Shown piece by piece: positions 18,339 through 27,783 of a stretch of 64,000 nt of DNA (position 1 is its first letter; each line of letters starts with the position of its first letter). The stretch comes from G963556115 sp963667375 (GTDB lineage: Bacteria > Planctomycetota > SZUA-567), in contig OY763323.1 of NCBI GenBank assembly GCA_963667375.1, positions 1,674,001-1,738,000 on the forward strand, given 5' to 3'. Position numbers and translations under genes: made by a program. Below the pieces are notes generated by a model, which ran no database searches, was not told where the DNA came from, and was given only the letters and a program-made list of their open reading frames with translations.

Positions 18339-18914
18339 ATGGCATTAAAGGCACTTACTGTCAGCGGAAGTCCACGGACCGGCGGTAATACGCAGATACT
18401 TTTGGAGCGGGTTGGTGATGTACTCAGGGAAGGTGGCGTTGAGACTGAATACATTAAAATTGGCGGAGAGGCATTGCGCGGCTGTACTGCCTGCTGTAAG
18501 TGTAAAGAAACCAAAGACGGGTTCTGTGTAATCAATAATGATCTGGTAAATGAAGTCGCAGCTAAAATGTATGAAGCCGATATTATTGTCATCGGGGCTC
18601 CGGTTTATTTTGGTTCCATGCCGGCGGAAATGAGTGCATTACTCGACCGTGTAGGTTACGCTGCCCGTCCGAATATGCTGTTGAGCCGGAAGATTGGTGC
18701 TCCAATTGCTGTAGCCAGAAAAGCCGGTCAGAACTTCACCTTTGCCCAGATGCTATATTGGTACCTGCTCAACGACATGGTTGTTCCGGGATCAAAATAT
18801 TGGAATGTAGCGACAGCCCGCGAAAAGGGTGAGGTTCTGGAGGACAAGGAAGCTATGGGGGTAGTTGAGCATCTTGCGCGCAATCTGCTCTGGCTGGGAG
18901 AAAAGCTGTTCTGA
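18339..18914 (+). CDS. Flavodoxin-fold NAD(P)H-dependent reductase (iron-sulfur-flavoprotein-like)
   Basis: A 191-residue protein with the FMN phosphate-binding loop SGSPRTGGNTQ near the N-terminus, then a Cys cluster CTACCKCKETKDGFCVINND (residues 47-66), and IVIGAPVYFGSMPAEMSALLDR, the flavin-ring loop. This matches the NADPH-dependent FMN reductase family whose members sometimes bind a 4Fe-4S cluster at such cysteines. The ATG at 18339 follows aaaaggag; an upstream in-frame ATG (18291) has no ribosome site. About 220 bp of unannotated DNA lies before it. Probable role: electron transfer to an unknown acceptor. Confidence 0.85.
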   Translation: MALKALTVSGSPRTGGNTQILLERVGDVLREGGVETEYIKIGGEALRGCTACCKCKETKDGFCVINNDLVNEVAAKMYEADIIVIGAPVYFGSMPAEMSALLDRVGYAARPNMLLSRKIGAPIAVARKAGQNFTFAQMLYWYLLNDMVVPGSKYWNVATAREKGEVLEDKEAMGVVEHLARNLLWLGEKLF

Positions 18915-19013
18915 ATTTAATAATTTCCGGAAGCAGTTTACAGAGGATTCAGTTTAAAATGTCTTGCATTAACTGATTGTGCCGACTGCTTTAAGTATAA
19001 TGGTTTTAGAATA

Positions 19014-19049
19014 AAATAAGGAATACAGCGATGTGTCCCTTATTTTTTT
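19014..19049 (+). terminator. Probable terminator after the flavoprotein gene
   Basis: Arms aaataagg (19014-19021) and ccttattt (19038-19045) with a loop that has a small inner ACA/TGT pairing, running into a T tract. It lies 100 bp after the flavoprotein stop. Confidence 0.6.
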
Positions 19050-19171
19050 ATCGGTAATTACCGCTTAATTGTTAAATTTTGTATTTGCTCTAGTCGATAA
19101 TAGAAGGATAATATAAATGGTACAATTGTGGTTTTCGGCTAAAGTCTTTCTTAAAGGAAGGAGATTTCTGG

Positions 19172-19969
19172 ATGAGCGAGAAGATGGATAAGGTGCAGGA
19201 TGAGTTACAGAAGATCTACCAGAGAACTCCGGATGTTCCCTGTGGTGAGTGCGGAAAATGCTGCATAAGTCCGCATATGTCTTTTATTGAGGTTGTAGGG
19301 CTGCTGCGCAGAATGATTGAGGTCTTCAGTGAAGAGCAGTTGCGTACAATAATCTCTTCCCGCCCGATAATCTCTGATTTTCATATGAGCAATATTGTCT
19401 GCCCTTTACTGGTAAACAGTAAGTGTTCCTGCTATGATAAACGGCCATTATCCTGCAGGCTGGAAGGCATAGATGTTCTTGACAAACTTACACATCGGGA
19501 GAGGATCTGCTCTCATCAGTCAGGAGCGGTAAATGAGAATGATTTTGGCGGTCAGGAGATAGAAGAGGTCCTCGAAGAGGCAAATGTACTTAATATTCCG
19601 TATTGCGGCAATATGGAGGAACCATACTATTTTGATTCGGTAAACCTGCACTGCTGGTTTGCGATTATGTTTGATCCTGATATCAAGCAGGAGTTCTTTC
19701 TGGACATCCGTGAAAAGCTGCTAGCGGAGGTTGATATGGCATATCTGGCTGACAGTTATGTAAATCATACGCATTTAAGCGAGAAGCTTGATATGATCGA
19801 TAATTTCTTTGTGCTTAATGATCAGCAGAAAGCGGAGGAAGCGCTTGCCTGCATGGAAAAAATTAATAGCGATTATCCTTATACCGGAGCCTATTATTAT
19901 CCTCAGGCAAATGTTTATATTAATTTTATGAACGACCTGATAAAGATTGTTAAAGATGGTCAGGAGTAG
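19172..19969 (+). CDS. YkgJ-family cysteine-cluster protein
   Basis: A 265-residue protein with the YkgJ metal-binding pattern: VPCGECGKCC (C24, C27, C30, C31), then CPLLVNSKCSCYDKRPLSCRLEG. The Pfam family is described as a putative zinc- or iron-chelating domain; its molecular role is unknown. The C-terminal 100 residues are helical and acidic with no recognised domain. A strong ribosome site (aaggaagga) precedes the ATG at 19172. A terminator follows at 20009, so the gene is probably a single unit. It may be functionally tied to the large membrane protein downstream, but only adjacency suggests this. Confidence 0.82.
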   Translation: MSEKMDKVQDELQKIYQRTPDVPCGECGKCCISPHMSFIEVVGLLRRMIEVFSEEQLRTIISSRPIISDFHMSNIVCPLLVNSKCSCYDKRPLSCRLEGIDVLDKLTHRERICSHQSGAVNENDFGGQEIEEVLEEANVLNIPYCGNMEEPYYFDSVNLHCWFAIMFDPDIKQEFFLDIREKLLAEVDMAYLADSYVNHTHLSEKLDMIDNFFVLNDQQKAEEALACMEKINSDYPYTGAYYYPQANVYINFMNDLIKIVKDGQE

Positions 19970-20008
19970 TTTTTTTATTGCATCTTGAGACTTGTCTCTG
20001 TTATGATT

Positions 20009-20043
20009 AAACGGTCAGCCGCTTTCCGGTATGACCGTTTTTT
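20009..20043 (+). terminator. Rho-independent terminator after the YkgJ-family gene
   Basis: Perfect 9-bp stem aaacggtca / tgaccgttt (20009-20017 and 20032-20040) followed by T residues. It overlaps the first in-frame ATG (20031) of the next reading frame, which argues for the later start at 20076. Confidence 0.85.
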
Positions 20044-20075
20044 GTTTTGGATGTTTTGTCTGGTGTGAGGCTGAT

Positions 20076-22940
20076 ATGCGGCTGTTATTCGATAAAGCGG
20101 ATATATCTATACTGCGGGAAATAAAACTGCTGGAACGGGAGAGCGAGAAAAGCTCCACTTTGCCGGCGGTATCTTACTCTTCGCATGCGGAGGGTATTAT
20201 AGAGATCGCGGCCGGTGTAGAACTGCGTATTGCTGCCGCTGTTTATTTATTGCTTAACTCAACCCGCAGTGATGATTATCCACGCAGACTGCGGACATTG
20301 CAGCGGCTCTACCATGATGTTGAAGCTCTGGATAAGGGCTTGCGCCTGAATGCGTCCAGAGTGCAGGTGGAGATTATGAAAGCGATCTTTGACTGTCCGG
20401 GGTCGGTGCGCCGCAGGCTTGAACTGATACGAGATTTTAGAGAGGTACGGACAGGAAAACCTCGAATTGTCCGTGATCAGCTCCGGCATTATCAGCTGCT
20501 GGAGGTTCCGGAGGATTTTTCTCAGCTGTCATTTGATGACAGCGTTGAAAATTCGAGCAGACTAGCGAACAAAAATCCCTCACATCTGATATTGGATGCC
20601 TGGATAAAGGGCATACGTAAGCTTCAGGTGATTTCAAGAAACTTTATTGATGTTCATGAGGCACATGAGCTTTTAACTGCGGGTGAAATTTTAGGGGTTG
20701 AGATTGATATCGGGATTGAATTTCCGGTCTTTTATTGTGGCAGATTTATCAAACTGATCTGGACTCCGCTGGGACTGAACAGTCCGAGTGCTTTTGTACG
20801 TCTTATCAAATCCAGTGCTCTGGAGGGTATTCTGGAGACTTCCAGAAAGGTTGATCTTTATCATCAGGAACAGATTTTTCACTGGCTGCGGATATTCCGA
20901 GAACGGGTGAAATCCGGTGAAATTGAAGGCTTAACAGTTGATCACATGCTGTTGACAGTCGAAAGATACAAGGTGTTTCTGGGTGAAAGCCGTCCTAACG
21001 AGGTAAATCTTGGCGAATTTATATTTTCGTCACTTTCAGCTGCAGGTGAGATGATACCGGAAATGATTCTGAGTCGTTTTCTGCAGCCAATTGCTAATGA
21101 TATATGTTTTGATCCGGCTGAAGCCGCCAGCCGCGGCAGTCTGGCGGCTGATGTTAAAACCCTGGTAAAACTCCTGGTCTCGGTTCCGGTGACTTCACGT
21201 ATAACTTTGCTTACCAGTAATCTGCAGTCCTGGGAGGTTCCAGATATTTTATATCAGGGAAAAGGGCATATAAATGCGGTTGAGATTTTTAATCTGCGGG
21301 ATTATACTCTGGCCAGGGAGGGTATGGTAAAGTATGGGCGCGGTGAAATCAACCGGTTTCGTAAGGCCGTAAATGACCGTGATATAAGCGGTATAAAATC
21401 ATTGCTTGGGATCGAAATAGAGCGTGTACAGCAGAAGGATACTGATAATAAGGATTATGCTCTGGATTCACTGCAGAAGGTCAGGAGAAATATTGGAAAA
21501 TTGCTGGATCGGTATTCGGCAGTGCATATTGAGCCGGGTATAGGCAGTGCTGCTGCCGGCAGGGGGAAGGTTTTTTATGGTATGGGGCTGGTGGTGCGGG
21601 AAACCTTGGGCCGGAGAGCTGCCGGTGATCTGATTCATTCGGCCTCGTCTGAGCATCTGGCCCTGCCGCTGGGATGTCAGGTTTATAAAAGGGTTGAGTA
21701 CCTTAGCGGCGGTAGTGGCATACGAAATTACTGGAGTCGGCTGCTGGCCTGGCATCAGCGTCGCCGTAAGTGGGTCCGGCATACGGTTGGCGGTTTGACG
21801 GATGAGTCTATTGATAGTAATGTTTATACTCTTACAGGCAGGTTCGGAGAGCGGGTGGGACGGAGAACTGCCGGGTTCCCGGGATACTGGTGGGAGTACC
21901 TCAATACTGATATAAAGAATATTATTAAAATTCTGCTCGGTTTTATTCCGGCTTTTCTGACATTTTATCTTACTGCCGACTGGGATGTACTCAAGTATGG
22001 CGGTGGTTTAATCTGGATGGCAATAACCGGGGGGAGAAATGCACTACAGTCTCTGCTATCTGCCGGCGGTTTTGACCGGAATCTCAATATCAGCTGGGGG
22101 TCGCTTGTAGATAAGAAACGGATTGCCGAGAGTCTGATGTATACCGGGCTGTCGGTACCGCTGTTGGAGTACGTGGTGCGTGAGCTTTTACTCCATCGGC
22201 TGCTGGGGATAAATGCCGCGGGCAGCCCGCTGGTGGTTTATGCGGTGATATCTGGTGTCAACGGTTGTTATATTGCTTTACATAATTATATAAGGGGATT
22301 TCCGCTGGCCGCCATTATCGGAAATCTGTTCCGCTCGGTACTGGCGGTACCGGTCTCGCTTGTTCTGAGTTCGGCGTTGATCTGGGGGCTGGGCATCTGG
22401 GGTGTTGCCGGGGCGGGAGTAATCATTTCTGCGTGGTCTGCGGTTATTTCAAAGGCTGCATCAGATATTGTTGCCTGTCTGATTGAGGGGCTTGCGGATC
22501 GTGCGGCGTTTATTGAACTGCGTACCCGGGAGATAAAAGAGCTTGAGATTAAATTTTTACATCTCAGTGAACGTTTCGAATTGCTGGATCCGAGCAGGAG
22601 GCTCGGGGAGATATTTAAAGATATGCCAACTATAGTCAGTATCTGCAAAGAAAAGCAGAGCACCGCTATTGAGGAACTTGTGCTACTGGCGCTGGATCTG
22701 ATGTATTTCTGGAATAATAAAACGCGAGCGAAAATGGTAATTACAGCGGGTCTCAGAAAGATCAGTGCTGATGAACGCAAATTATTCAAAATTGCATTGA
22801 ATATTCTGTCGGAAGAGGATGTCTGTATGCAGACGCTGTCAAATTTTGGAAAATCTTCTGGAGCTCACCGGGCTCAACAGTACTATTTGAAAAGGAGACA
22901 GGTATTTGTTGCTGATTTTGTTAAGGCTCTGAAAATATAG
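20076..22940 (+). CDS. Large membrane protein of unknown function
   Basis: A 954-residue protein that I do not recognise with confidence. The first 600 residues are helical and soluble (opening MRLLFDKADISILREIKLLE), with a basic stretch around RRLLAWHQRRRKWVRHT-like residues near 565. From about residue 620 to 820 there are five or six hydrophobic segments (IIKILLGFIPAFLTFYLTAD, SPLVVYAVISGVNGCY, VLSSALIWGLGIWGVAGAGV), and the last 140 residues are helical again. The layout resembles the proteins annotated as Gcr/site-specific recombinase, but I could not confirm shared motifs. ATG 20076 is preferred because the upstream ATG lies in a terminator. Confidence 0.7.
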   Translation: MRLLFDKADISILREIKLLERESEKSSTLPAVSYSSHAEGIIEIAAGVELRIAAAVYLLLNSTRSDDYPRRLRTLQRLYHDVEALDKGLRLNASRVQVEIMKAIFDCPGSVRRRLELIRDFREVRTGKPRIVRDQLRHYQLLEVPEDFSQLSFDDSVENSSRLANKNPSHLILDAWIKGIRKLQVISRNFIDVHEAHELLTAGEILGVEIDIGIEFPVFYCGRFIKLIWTPLGLNSPSAFVRLIKSSALEGILETSRKVDLYHQEQIFHWLRIFRERVKSGEIEGLTVDHMLLTVERYKVFLGESRPNEVNLGEFIFSSLSAAGEMIPEMILSRFLQPIANDICFDPAEAASRGSLAADVKTLVKLLVSVPVTSRITLLTSNLQSWEVPDILYQGKGHINAVEIFNLRDYTLAREGMVKYGRGEINRFRKAVNDRDISGIKSLLGIEIERVQQKDTDNKDYALDSLQKVRRNIGKLLDRYSAVHIEPGIGSAAAGRGKVFYGMGLVVRETLGRRAAGDLIHSASSEHLALPLGCQVYKRVEYLSGGSGIRNYWSRLLAWHQRRRKWVRHTVGGLTDESIDSNVYTLTGRFGERVGRRTAGFPGYWWEYLNTDIKNIIKILLGFIPAFLTFYLTADWDVLKYGGGLIWMAITGGRNALQSLLSAGGFDRNLNISWGSLVDKKRIAESLMYTGLSVPLLEYVVRELLLHRLLGINAAGSPLVVYAVISGVNGCYIALHNYIRGFPLAAIIGNLFRSVLAVPVSLVLSSALIWGLGIWGVAGAGVIISAWSAVISKAASDIVACLIEGLADRAAFIELRTREIKELEIKFLHLSERFELLDPSRRLGEIFKDMPTIVSICKEKQSTAIEELVLLALDLMYFWNNKTRAKMVITAGLRKISADERKLFKIALNILSEEDVCMQTLSNFGKSSGAHRAQQYYLKRRQVFVADFVKALKI

Positions 22941-22998
22941 GGTTAGTTTTATCGGTTAAATAAAAGTTACCAATGGGTGAGAAAAATCATGAATGGTC

Positions 22999-23027
22999 TT
23001 GACTTTTGCTGTATAATAAGATATATT
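22999..23027 (+). promoter_or_regulatory. Promoter of the nusA transcript
   Basis: TTGACT (22999-23004), 17-bp spacer, TATATT (23022-23027). Predicted start near 23034 gives a leader of about 140 nt before nusA that contains the hairpin at 23078-23115. Confidence 0.55.
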
Positions 23028-23077
23028 GATATCAGCTAACCATTATTAGTCAGATTTAGTCTGAATTACATAGTGCG

Positions 23078-23115
23078 GGAGCGGGTCAGAGTGATCCGCT
23101 CCGTTTATTTTTATT
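23078..23115 (+). terminator. Hairpin with T tract in the nusA leader
   Basis: Stem ggagcgggtca / tgatccgctcc with a gag loop, followed by gtttatttttatt. It could end the upstream transcript, but it also lies inside the transcript from the predicted promoter at 22999, so it may act as an attenuator of nusA. Confidence 0.65.
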
Positions 23116-23175
23116 GTACCCCATCTATGAACCTTTTAAGCATACGGTCTGGGGATTTTGAGTGGATTTTTTAAG

Positions 23176-24474
23176 ATGAATAACGAAGAACTACTAAGAC
23201 TTATCAATAGTATCCATATGGATAAGGGGATCGATCGTGAGCTCCTTTTTGAAAGCCTTGAAGCGGCTCTGGTTTCAGCTGCAAGAAAGAAATATACAGA
23301 CGTCGAAGAACTCCGTATAAGAATCAATCGCGACAATGGCGATTTAATTCTGCTTGATGGTGACAGACCTTTGCGTATTCTTGAGCCGAGTGAATTCGGA
23401 CGAATCGCCGCTCAGACCGCCAAGCAGGTTATGATTCAGCGTATTCGCGAAGCTGAGAGCGAAGTGGTTTACGAGGATTTTCAGGGTAAGGAAGATACAA
23501 TTGTCAATGGTACCATCTCCAGAGTGGAGAGAGGTACTGTTGTGCTAAATATCGGTAAAGCGGATGGCATCCTGCCGCGTCAGGAGCAGATACCTTCAGA
23601 AAACTATCGTCCGGGAGAGCGCTTGCGCTGTTATGTCGTGCAGGTCAGAAAGAAGGGGAATAAGGTCCTTATTGTTCTTTCTCGAACTCATCCTACACTC
23701 GTTAAAGAGTTGTTCGAGATGGAAGTTCCGGAAATTTCTGAGCATATTGTGGAGATCAAGGGGCTGGTACGTGAGCCTGGGTACCGCACAAAACTGGCGG
23801 TCTATTCATCTGACAGTAAGGTGGATGCGGTTGGAGCCTGTGTTGGCATTCGCGGTAACCGTATTCGCAGTATTGTGGAAGAACTCAACGGTGAGAAGAT
23901 AGATATCGTCCGCTGGCATGAAAATGAGGAACTGTTTATCCGTAATGCGCTGTCCCCAGCGGTTGCTGAGTCAATTGATTTTGACCGCAGGCGTAATCGG
24001 GCGCGGGTGCTGGTTGAGAATGATCAGTTGTCGCTGGCTATTGGCCGTAAGGGGCAGAATGTCAGACTCTCCAGCAAGCTTACCGGCTGGGATCTGGATA
24101 TTATGACTATTGATCAGCATCGTCAATGGCGTGAACTGGGGCATGATGAGATTGCCAGTCTGCCGGGTGTAGGTGATCAGACTATCAATAATCTGCTTTT
24201 GACCGGATTTGAATCCTTCCAGGATATCGTTGAGCTTGGCGTGGATGAACTGATGAAGATCAAGGGTATCGCTGAAAAGAAGGCTGAGGAAATTTATCAG
24301 TTCGCACTTGATGGATACCAGAAGCGTATTGAGCGCAATCAGAAAGCGGCGGCAGAAGCGCGGCAGAAGCGTCAGCAGAAAAAATCTGCACCTTCAATGC
24401 CTCTTTTGGAGCAGAAGGAGAATGTTGACGCCGCAGCTGACAGCGAGAGTTTGCAGCAGGATGGTGCTGAGTAA
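23176..24474 (+). CDS. nusA: Transcription termination/antitermination factor NusA
   Basis: A 432-residue RNA-polymerase-binding protein. Domains in order: N-terminal RNAP-binding domain (1-120), S1 (about 125-195, GTISRVERGTVVLNIGKADGILP), KH1 and KH2 (about 195-335, with GACVGIRGNRIRSIVEELNGEKID and LAIGRKGQNVRLSSKLTGWDLD), and a C-terminal helix-hairpin-helix repeat (LPGVGDQTINNLLLTGF, MKIKGIAEKKAEEIY). The tail is Lys/Gln-rich. The ATG at 23176 has gagtgga upstream and gives the normal N-terminus; a TTG at 23158 is in frame but less likely. The rimP gene that usually precedes nusA is absent here. Confidence 0.97.
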   Translation: MNNEELLRLINSIHMDKGIDRELLFESLEAALVSAARKKYTDVEELRIRINRDNGDLILLDGDRPLRILEPSEFGRIAAQTAKQVMIQRIREAESEVVYEDFQGKEDTIVNGTISRVERGTVVLNIGKADGILPRQEQIPSENYRPGERLRCYVVQVRKKGNKVLIVLSRTHPTLVKELFEMEVPEISEHIVEIKGLVREPGYRTKLAVYSSDSKVDAVGACVGIRGNRIRSIVEELNGEKIDIVRWHENEELFIRNALSPAVAESIDFDRRRNRARVLVENDQLSLAIGRKGQNVRLSSKLTGWDLDIMTIDQHRQWRELGHDEIASLPGVGDQTINNLLLTGFESFQDIVELGVDELMKIKGIAEKKAEEIYQFALDGYQKRIERNQKAAAEARQKRQQKKSAPSMPLLEQKENVDAAADSESLQQDGAE

Positions 24475-24886
24475 CCTGCCGGGTAGCTTCAGACCTTTTC
24501 CTATATGCTTAATAATTGCGGGTTTTTTATTGCTTGGACTTGCTAAAAAAGGGGAATTGTGTAAAATTTTCCTTTATAAAAAATTATAATCCAGTTATTG
24601 TTTTCAGCGCTGGCTCTTATAAGGTTATTCAGAATTGTTTTCGGGAGGTTCGATGGCTGAGGGTAGGCTAAGTTAATTTGCGGCTTCGTTTCTGAGAGAA
24701 TATAATTTACAGTAGTATTATTTATTCTCAGGGGCGCTGCAAATGGGCAGATAAATAGCTGGAGCTATTGTTTTAGTGGCTTTGCAGGCTATTGAAGTTT
24801 TTTTTCTGCAGGGAATTTCAATAATTTTAGTTATGAAACTTATTGGAAATTATAAATATTAGTTAAATTTCAGATTGGATTACTTG
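24475..24886 (+). other. 412-bp spacer between nusA and infB
   Basis: Unusually long gap for a nusA-infB pair. It is AT-rich and has no long reading frame. At 24653-24676 there is a 7-codon open frame (MAEGRLS, stop TAA) with a strong ribosome site (gggagg at 24643-24648), which could be a leader peptide. I see no clear intrinsic terminator. A separate promoter for infB is possible but I cannot assign one. Confidence 0.45.
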
Positions 24887-27586
24887 ATGCGTTTTTATGA
24901 ACTTGCTGCAAAAATAGGACTGGATAAGAAAGATTATCAGGTTTTGCTGGATTACGCTAACAACAATGGTTTCGCAATTAAAAATTCACTTGCAACTGTT
25001 GATAGTGAAACCGCTTCTTGGGTTGAGGATAATTCATCTGAACTTCCACGACTGATACAAGAGGCTACTGAAAATGCCAAGACTACCAAGTCCCGTAAGC
25101 GCCGGGTGCCGGTAAGAAGAAGAAATACTCAACAGCCGCCAGCAGCTAACGATAAAGCAAAGAAGGCAGCAGTAGAGGCACCTAAAGCCCCGGCAAAACA
25201 TGTTGAGCAGAAACCTGCTGAACAGCCAAAGGTAATGGCAACAAAGAAGGAAGAACCTGTAAAAAAGGTTGAGGATAATAAGGTTGAGAAGGTTGAAACA
25301 GTAAAAGAGAGAAAAGTGGAAGCTACCGCTAACAAAGCAGAAACTAAATCAACTGCGAAGAAGGATCCTGCTCCTTCATTAGAGGTGAAGAAAACTGCGA
25401 ACGGAAAGATTCAGAAAAACCCTGAATATAATAAGAATCAGGGCAAGAAGCCGAAGAAGTCTCCTGCCAAAGATGTTAAACAGAGTAAAGCGAAGGCTAA
25501 TAAGAATGCTAAAGCTGAGGTTATGTTTGACGAAACGGAAGGCGGTAAGGATGCGCTGGCAGGGCATAAGTTTAAACGTGCCGATTTTAAGGGGCAGATG
25601 TCACGCCCTGAACTTCCGGCTATTTTTGCTGCTATGGATTCTGAATATACCCGTAGCATACGCTCTACCGGATCACGTAAACGTCAGGGAAGCAGAGGAC
25701 GTACAGCCGGGCAGTCAGGAGTCGGACAGGGTATAAGCGGTGGTGGCAAGAAGATTGGTAAAAAGGGTAAGAAACAGCTGAAAAAACTGCAGCCCGAGGT
25801 TCATCAGACACCTCAGGTATTTGCAGGTATGAGTATGCGTGATCTTTCAGCCTCTTTCGGTATTAAGCTCAATCAGATTCTCGGCTTTATGATGAAGAGC
25901 GGGCAGCTTATGTCGGTTAACGATGTTGTCTCTGAGGATGATATTGTTATGATAGCCGAAGAATTCAAGGTTGAATTTGAATGGAAGCAGGAAGATGATC
26001 TGGAAGTACAGGTTGAAAAAGAGATTGAGCTTGAAGAGCATTCCGGCGATGACTCTGACATGCTGCCGCGCCCACCGGTAGTGACCTTCATGGGGCATGT
26101 TGACCATGGTAAGACCTCTCTTCTTGATAAAGTGCGGGATACCAGAGTGGCAGCGAGTGAGCATGGTGGTATTACCCAGCATATCGGTGCGTACTCTGTT
26201 GAGCAGAATGGACAGAAAATAACCTTCCTGGACACTCCTGGACACGAAGCATTTACTCAAATGCGTGCCCGCGGAGCGAATCTGACAGATGTGGCAGTAC
26301 TTGTTGTCGCTGCTGATGATGGTGTGATGCCGCAGACAAAAGAGGCGTTTAATCATGCGCGTAACGCTCAGGTGCCTATTGTTGTAGCTATCAATAAGTG
26401 CGATCTGCCAAATGCCAATCCGGAGAAGGTAAAACAGGAACTATCCAATCAGTTAGGGCTGCTTCCTGAAGAGTGGGGTGGTTCTGCAGGTGTTATCGAG
26501 GTTTCCGCTCAGACCGGTGAGGGTATTGATAGTCTGCTTGAGCGAATTCTGCTTGAATCTGAGATGCTGGAGCTTACTGCCAATCCAAATCGTAAGGCTG
26601 TAGGGTATGTAATTGAATCAGAGATGACTGAGAATAGAGGTGTGGTTGCGACCATTCTGATAAATGACGGTACTCTCAATCGTGGTGATGTTCTGTTGAC
26701 CTCCAATGGCTTCGGTAAGGTAAAACTTATGTATGACTGGACGGGGGCAACCTGTGAATCTGGAGGCCCTTCACAGGCTGTATCGGTGGTCGGTCTTAAT
26801 AATGTTCCTGAGGTTGGTGATAAGATTTTTGTTATTGATGATCTGGTCAAAGCGCGTAAACTTGCGGAAGAGCGTGAGAAAAAGGCCAGAGCGGAGATGC
26901 TTTCAAGACGCAGACGCAAGCATGTTACCCTTGAGAACCTTACTGCATACCTCAAGGAAGGCAATAGGCGTGAGCTCAATGTTATCATCAAATCTGACGT
27001 TACCGGTTCGCTGGAAGTCTTGGAAAAGACTCTTATCGATCTTTCTACAGATGAGGTAAGTATCAATATCATACATGCGGCGGTTGGAGGTATCTCCAAT
27101 GCTGATGTGCTCTTTGCTGATGCCAGTGATGCTATTATTGTCGGTTTCCATGTGATTGCTGATTCTGCGGCAAAACATGCAGCCGCATCGCACAGTGTTC
27201 AGATCAAGGTTTATCATGTGATTTATCGTCTGATAGAAGACATGAAAGCGGCTCTGGAAGGCTTGCTGCCACCAGAAGAGAAGGAAGTTATTATTGGTCA
27301 GGTCGAGATCCGTGAGGTCTTCCATTCCAGCAAGCTGGGTAATATCGCCGGTTGTTTTGTTACTGATGGTATGATTAACCGCAACTGTCAGGTTCGTCTG
27401 ATACGCGATAGTATCGTTATTTATGAAGGTAAAATTGATGGACTCAAACGTTTCAAAGATGATGCTAAAGAGGTCAGAAGCGGCTTTGAATGCGGTCTGA
27501 GAATAGTCGGTTATGATGATATCAAGGTCGGTGATGTTATTGAGGCGTTTGAAGTTGAAGAGATCGCCAGAAAGCTTGAAGACTGA
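24887..27586 (+). CDS. infB: Translation initiation factor IF-2
   Basis: An 899-residue GTPase that brings initiator tRNA to the 30S subunit. The N-terminal third is a Lys/Ala/Pro/Glu-rich low-complexity linker with a short IF2_N-like module at the start and a second one near residue 315 (MSMRDLSASFGIKLNQILGF). The G domain begins near residue 400: GHVDHGKTSLLD (G1), DTPGHEAFTQMRARGA (G3), INKCDLP (G4). Domains II, III and IV follow to the end. A TTG at 24875 and the ATG at 24887 are both possible starts, neither with a clear ribosome site. A terminator follows at 27623. Confidence 0.97.
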   Translation: MRFYELAAKIGLDKKDYQVLLDYANNNGFAIKNSLATVDSETASWVEDNSSELPRLIQEATENAKTTKSRKRRVPVRRRNTQQPPAANDKAKKAAVEAPKAPAKHVEQKPAEQPKVMATKKEEPVKKVEDNKVEKVETVKERKVEATANKAETKSTAKKDPAPSLEVKKTANGKIQKNPEYNKNQGKKPKKSPAKDVKQSKAKANKNAKAEVMFDETEGGKDALAGHKFKRADFKGQMSRPELPAIFAAMDSEYTRSIRSTGSRKRQGSRGRTAGQSGVGQGISGGGKKIGKKGKKQLKKLQPEVHQTPQVFAGMSMRDLSASFGIKLNQILGFMMKSGQLMSVNDVVSEDDIVMIAEEFKVEFEWKQEDDLEVQVEKEIELEEHSGDDSDMLPRPPVVTFMGHVDHGKTSLLDKVRDTRVAASEHGGITQHIGAYSVEQNGQKITFLDTPGHEAFTQMRARGANLTDVAVLVVAADDGVMPQTKEAFNHARNAQVPIVVAINKCDLPNANPEKVKQELSNQLGLLPEEWGGSAGVIEVSAQTGEGIDSLLERILLESEMLELTANPNRKAVGYVIESEMTENRGVVATILINDGTLNRGDVLLTSNGFGKVKLMYDWTGATCESGGPSQAVSVVGLNNVPEVGDKIFVIDDLVKARKLAEEREKKARAEMLSRRRRKHVTLENLTAYLKEGNRRELNVIIKSDVTGSLEVLEKTLIDLSTDEVSINIIHAAVGGISNADVLFADASDAIIVGFHVIADSAAKHAAASHSVQIKVYHVIYRLIEDMKAALEGLLPPEEKEVIIGQVEIREVFHSSKLGNIAGCFVTDGMINRNCQVRLIRDSIVIYEGKIDGLKRFKDDAKEVRSGFECGLRIVGYDDIKVGDVIEAFEVEEIARKLED

Positions 27587-27622
27587 TTCTGATACTGCCG
27601 GTTGTTTTATATTTGTAATTAA

Positions 27623-27657
27623 GAGTGTGTCTGCCTTGGGCGGGCACACTCTTTTTT
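27623..27657 (+). terminator. Rho-independent terminator after infB
   Basis: Twelve-pair stem (agtgtgtctgcc with ggcgggcacact, two G-T pairs) followed by ctttttta. It ends the infB transcript ahead of a converging gene. Confidence 0.88.
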
Positions 27658-27783
27658 AATGATCTTTGGGGAGGTTCGATTATTACAGTATAAGAAGTTA
27701 TGATATTTTGCTATTGAAGATTGTGTATAAAGAGAGCACTTATTACTATCTTTCAGTTATGCCGGTAATGTCAGGAAAAAAAC

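Noticed and set aside
22286..22789. A 167-codon minus-strand frame across the large unknown protein
   Set aside because: No ribosome site or motif, and overlaps the better-supported 954-residue frame throughout.
22999..23017. TTGACT with the nearby TATAAT at 23012 as one promoter
   Set aside because: The spacing is only 7 bp. The pairing of TTGACT with TATATT at 23022 (17 bp) is better.
26509..27649. Minus-strand frames of 196 and 248 codons across infB
   Set aside because: infB is unambiguous on the plus strand; these are shadows in an organism with biased codons.
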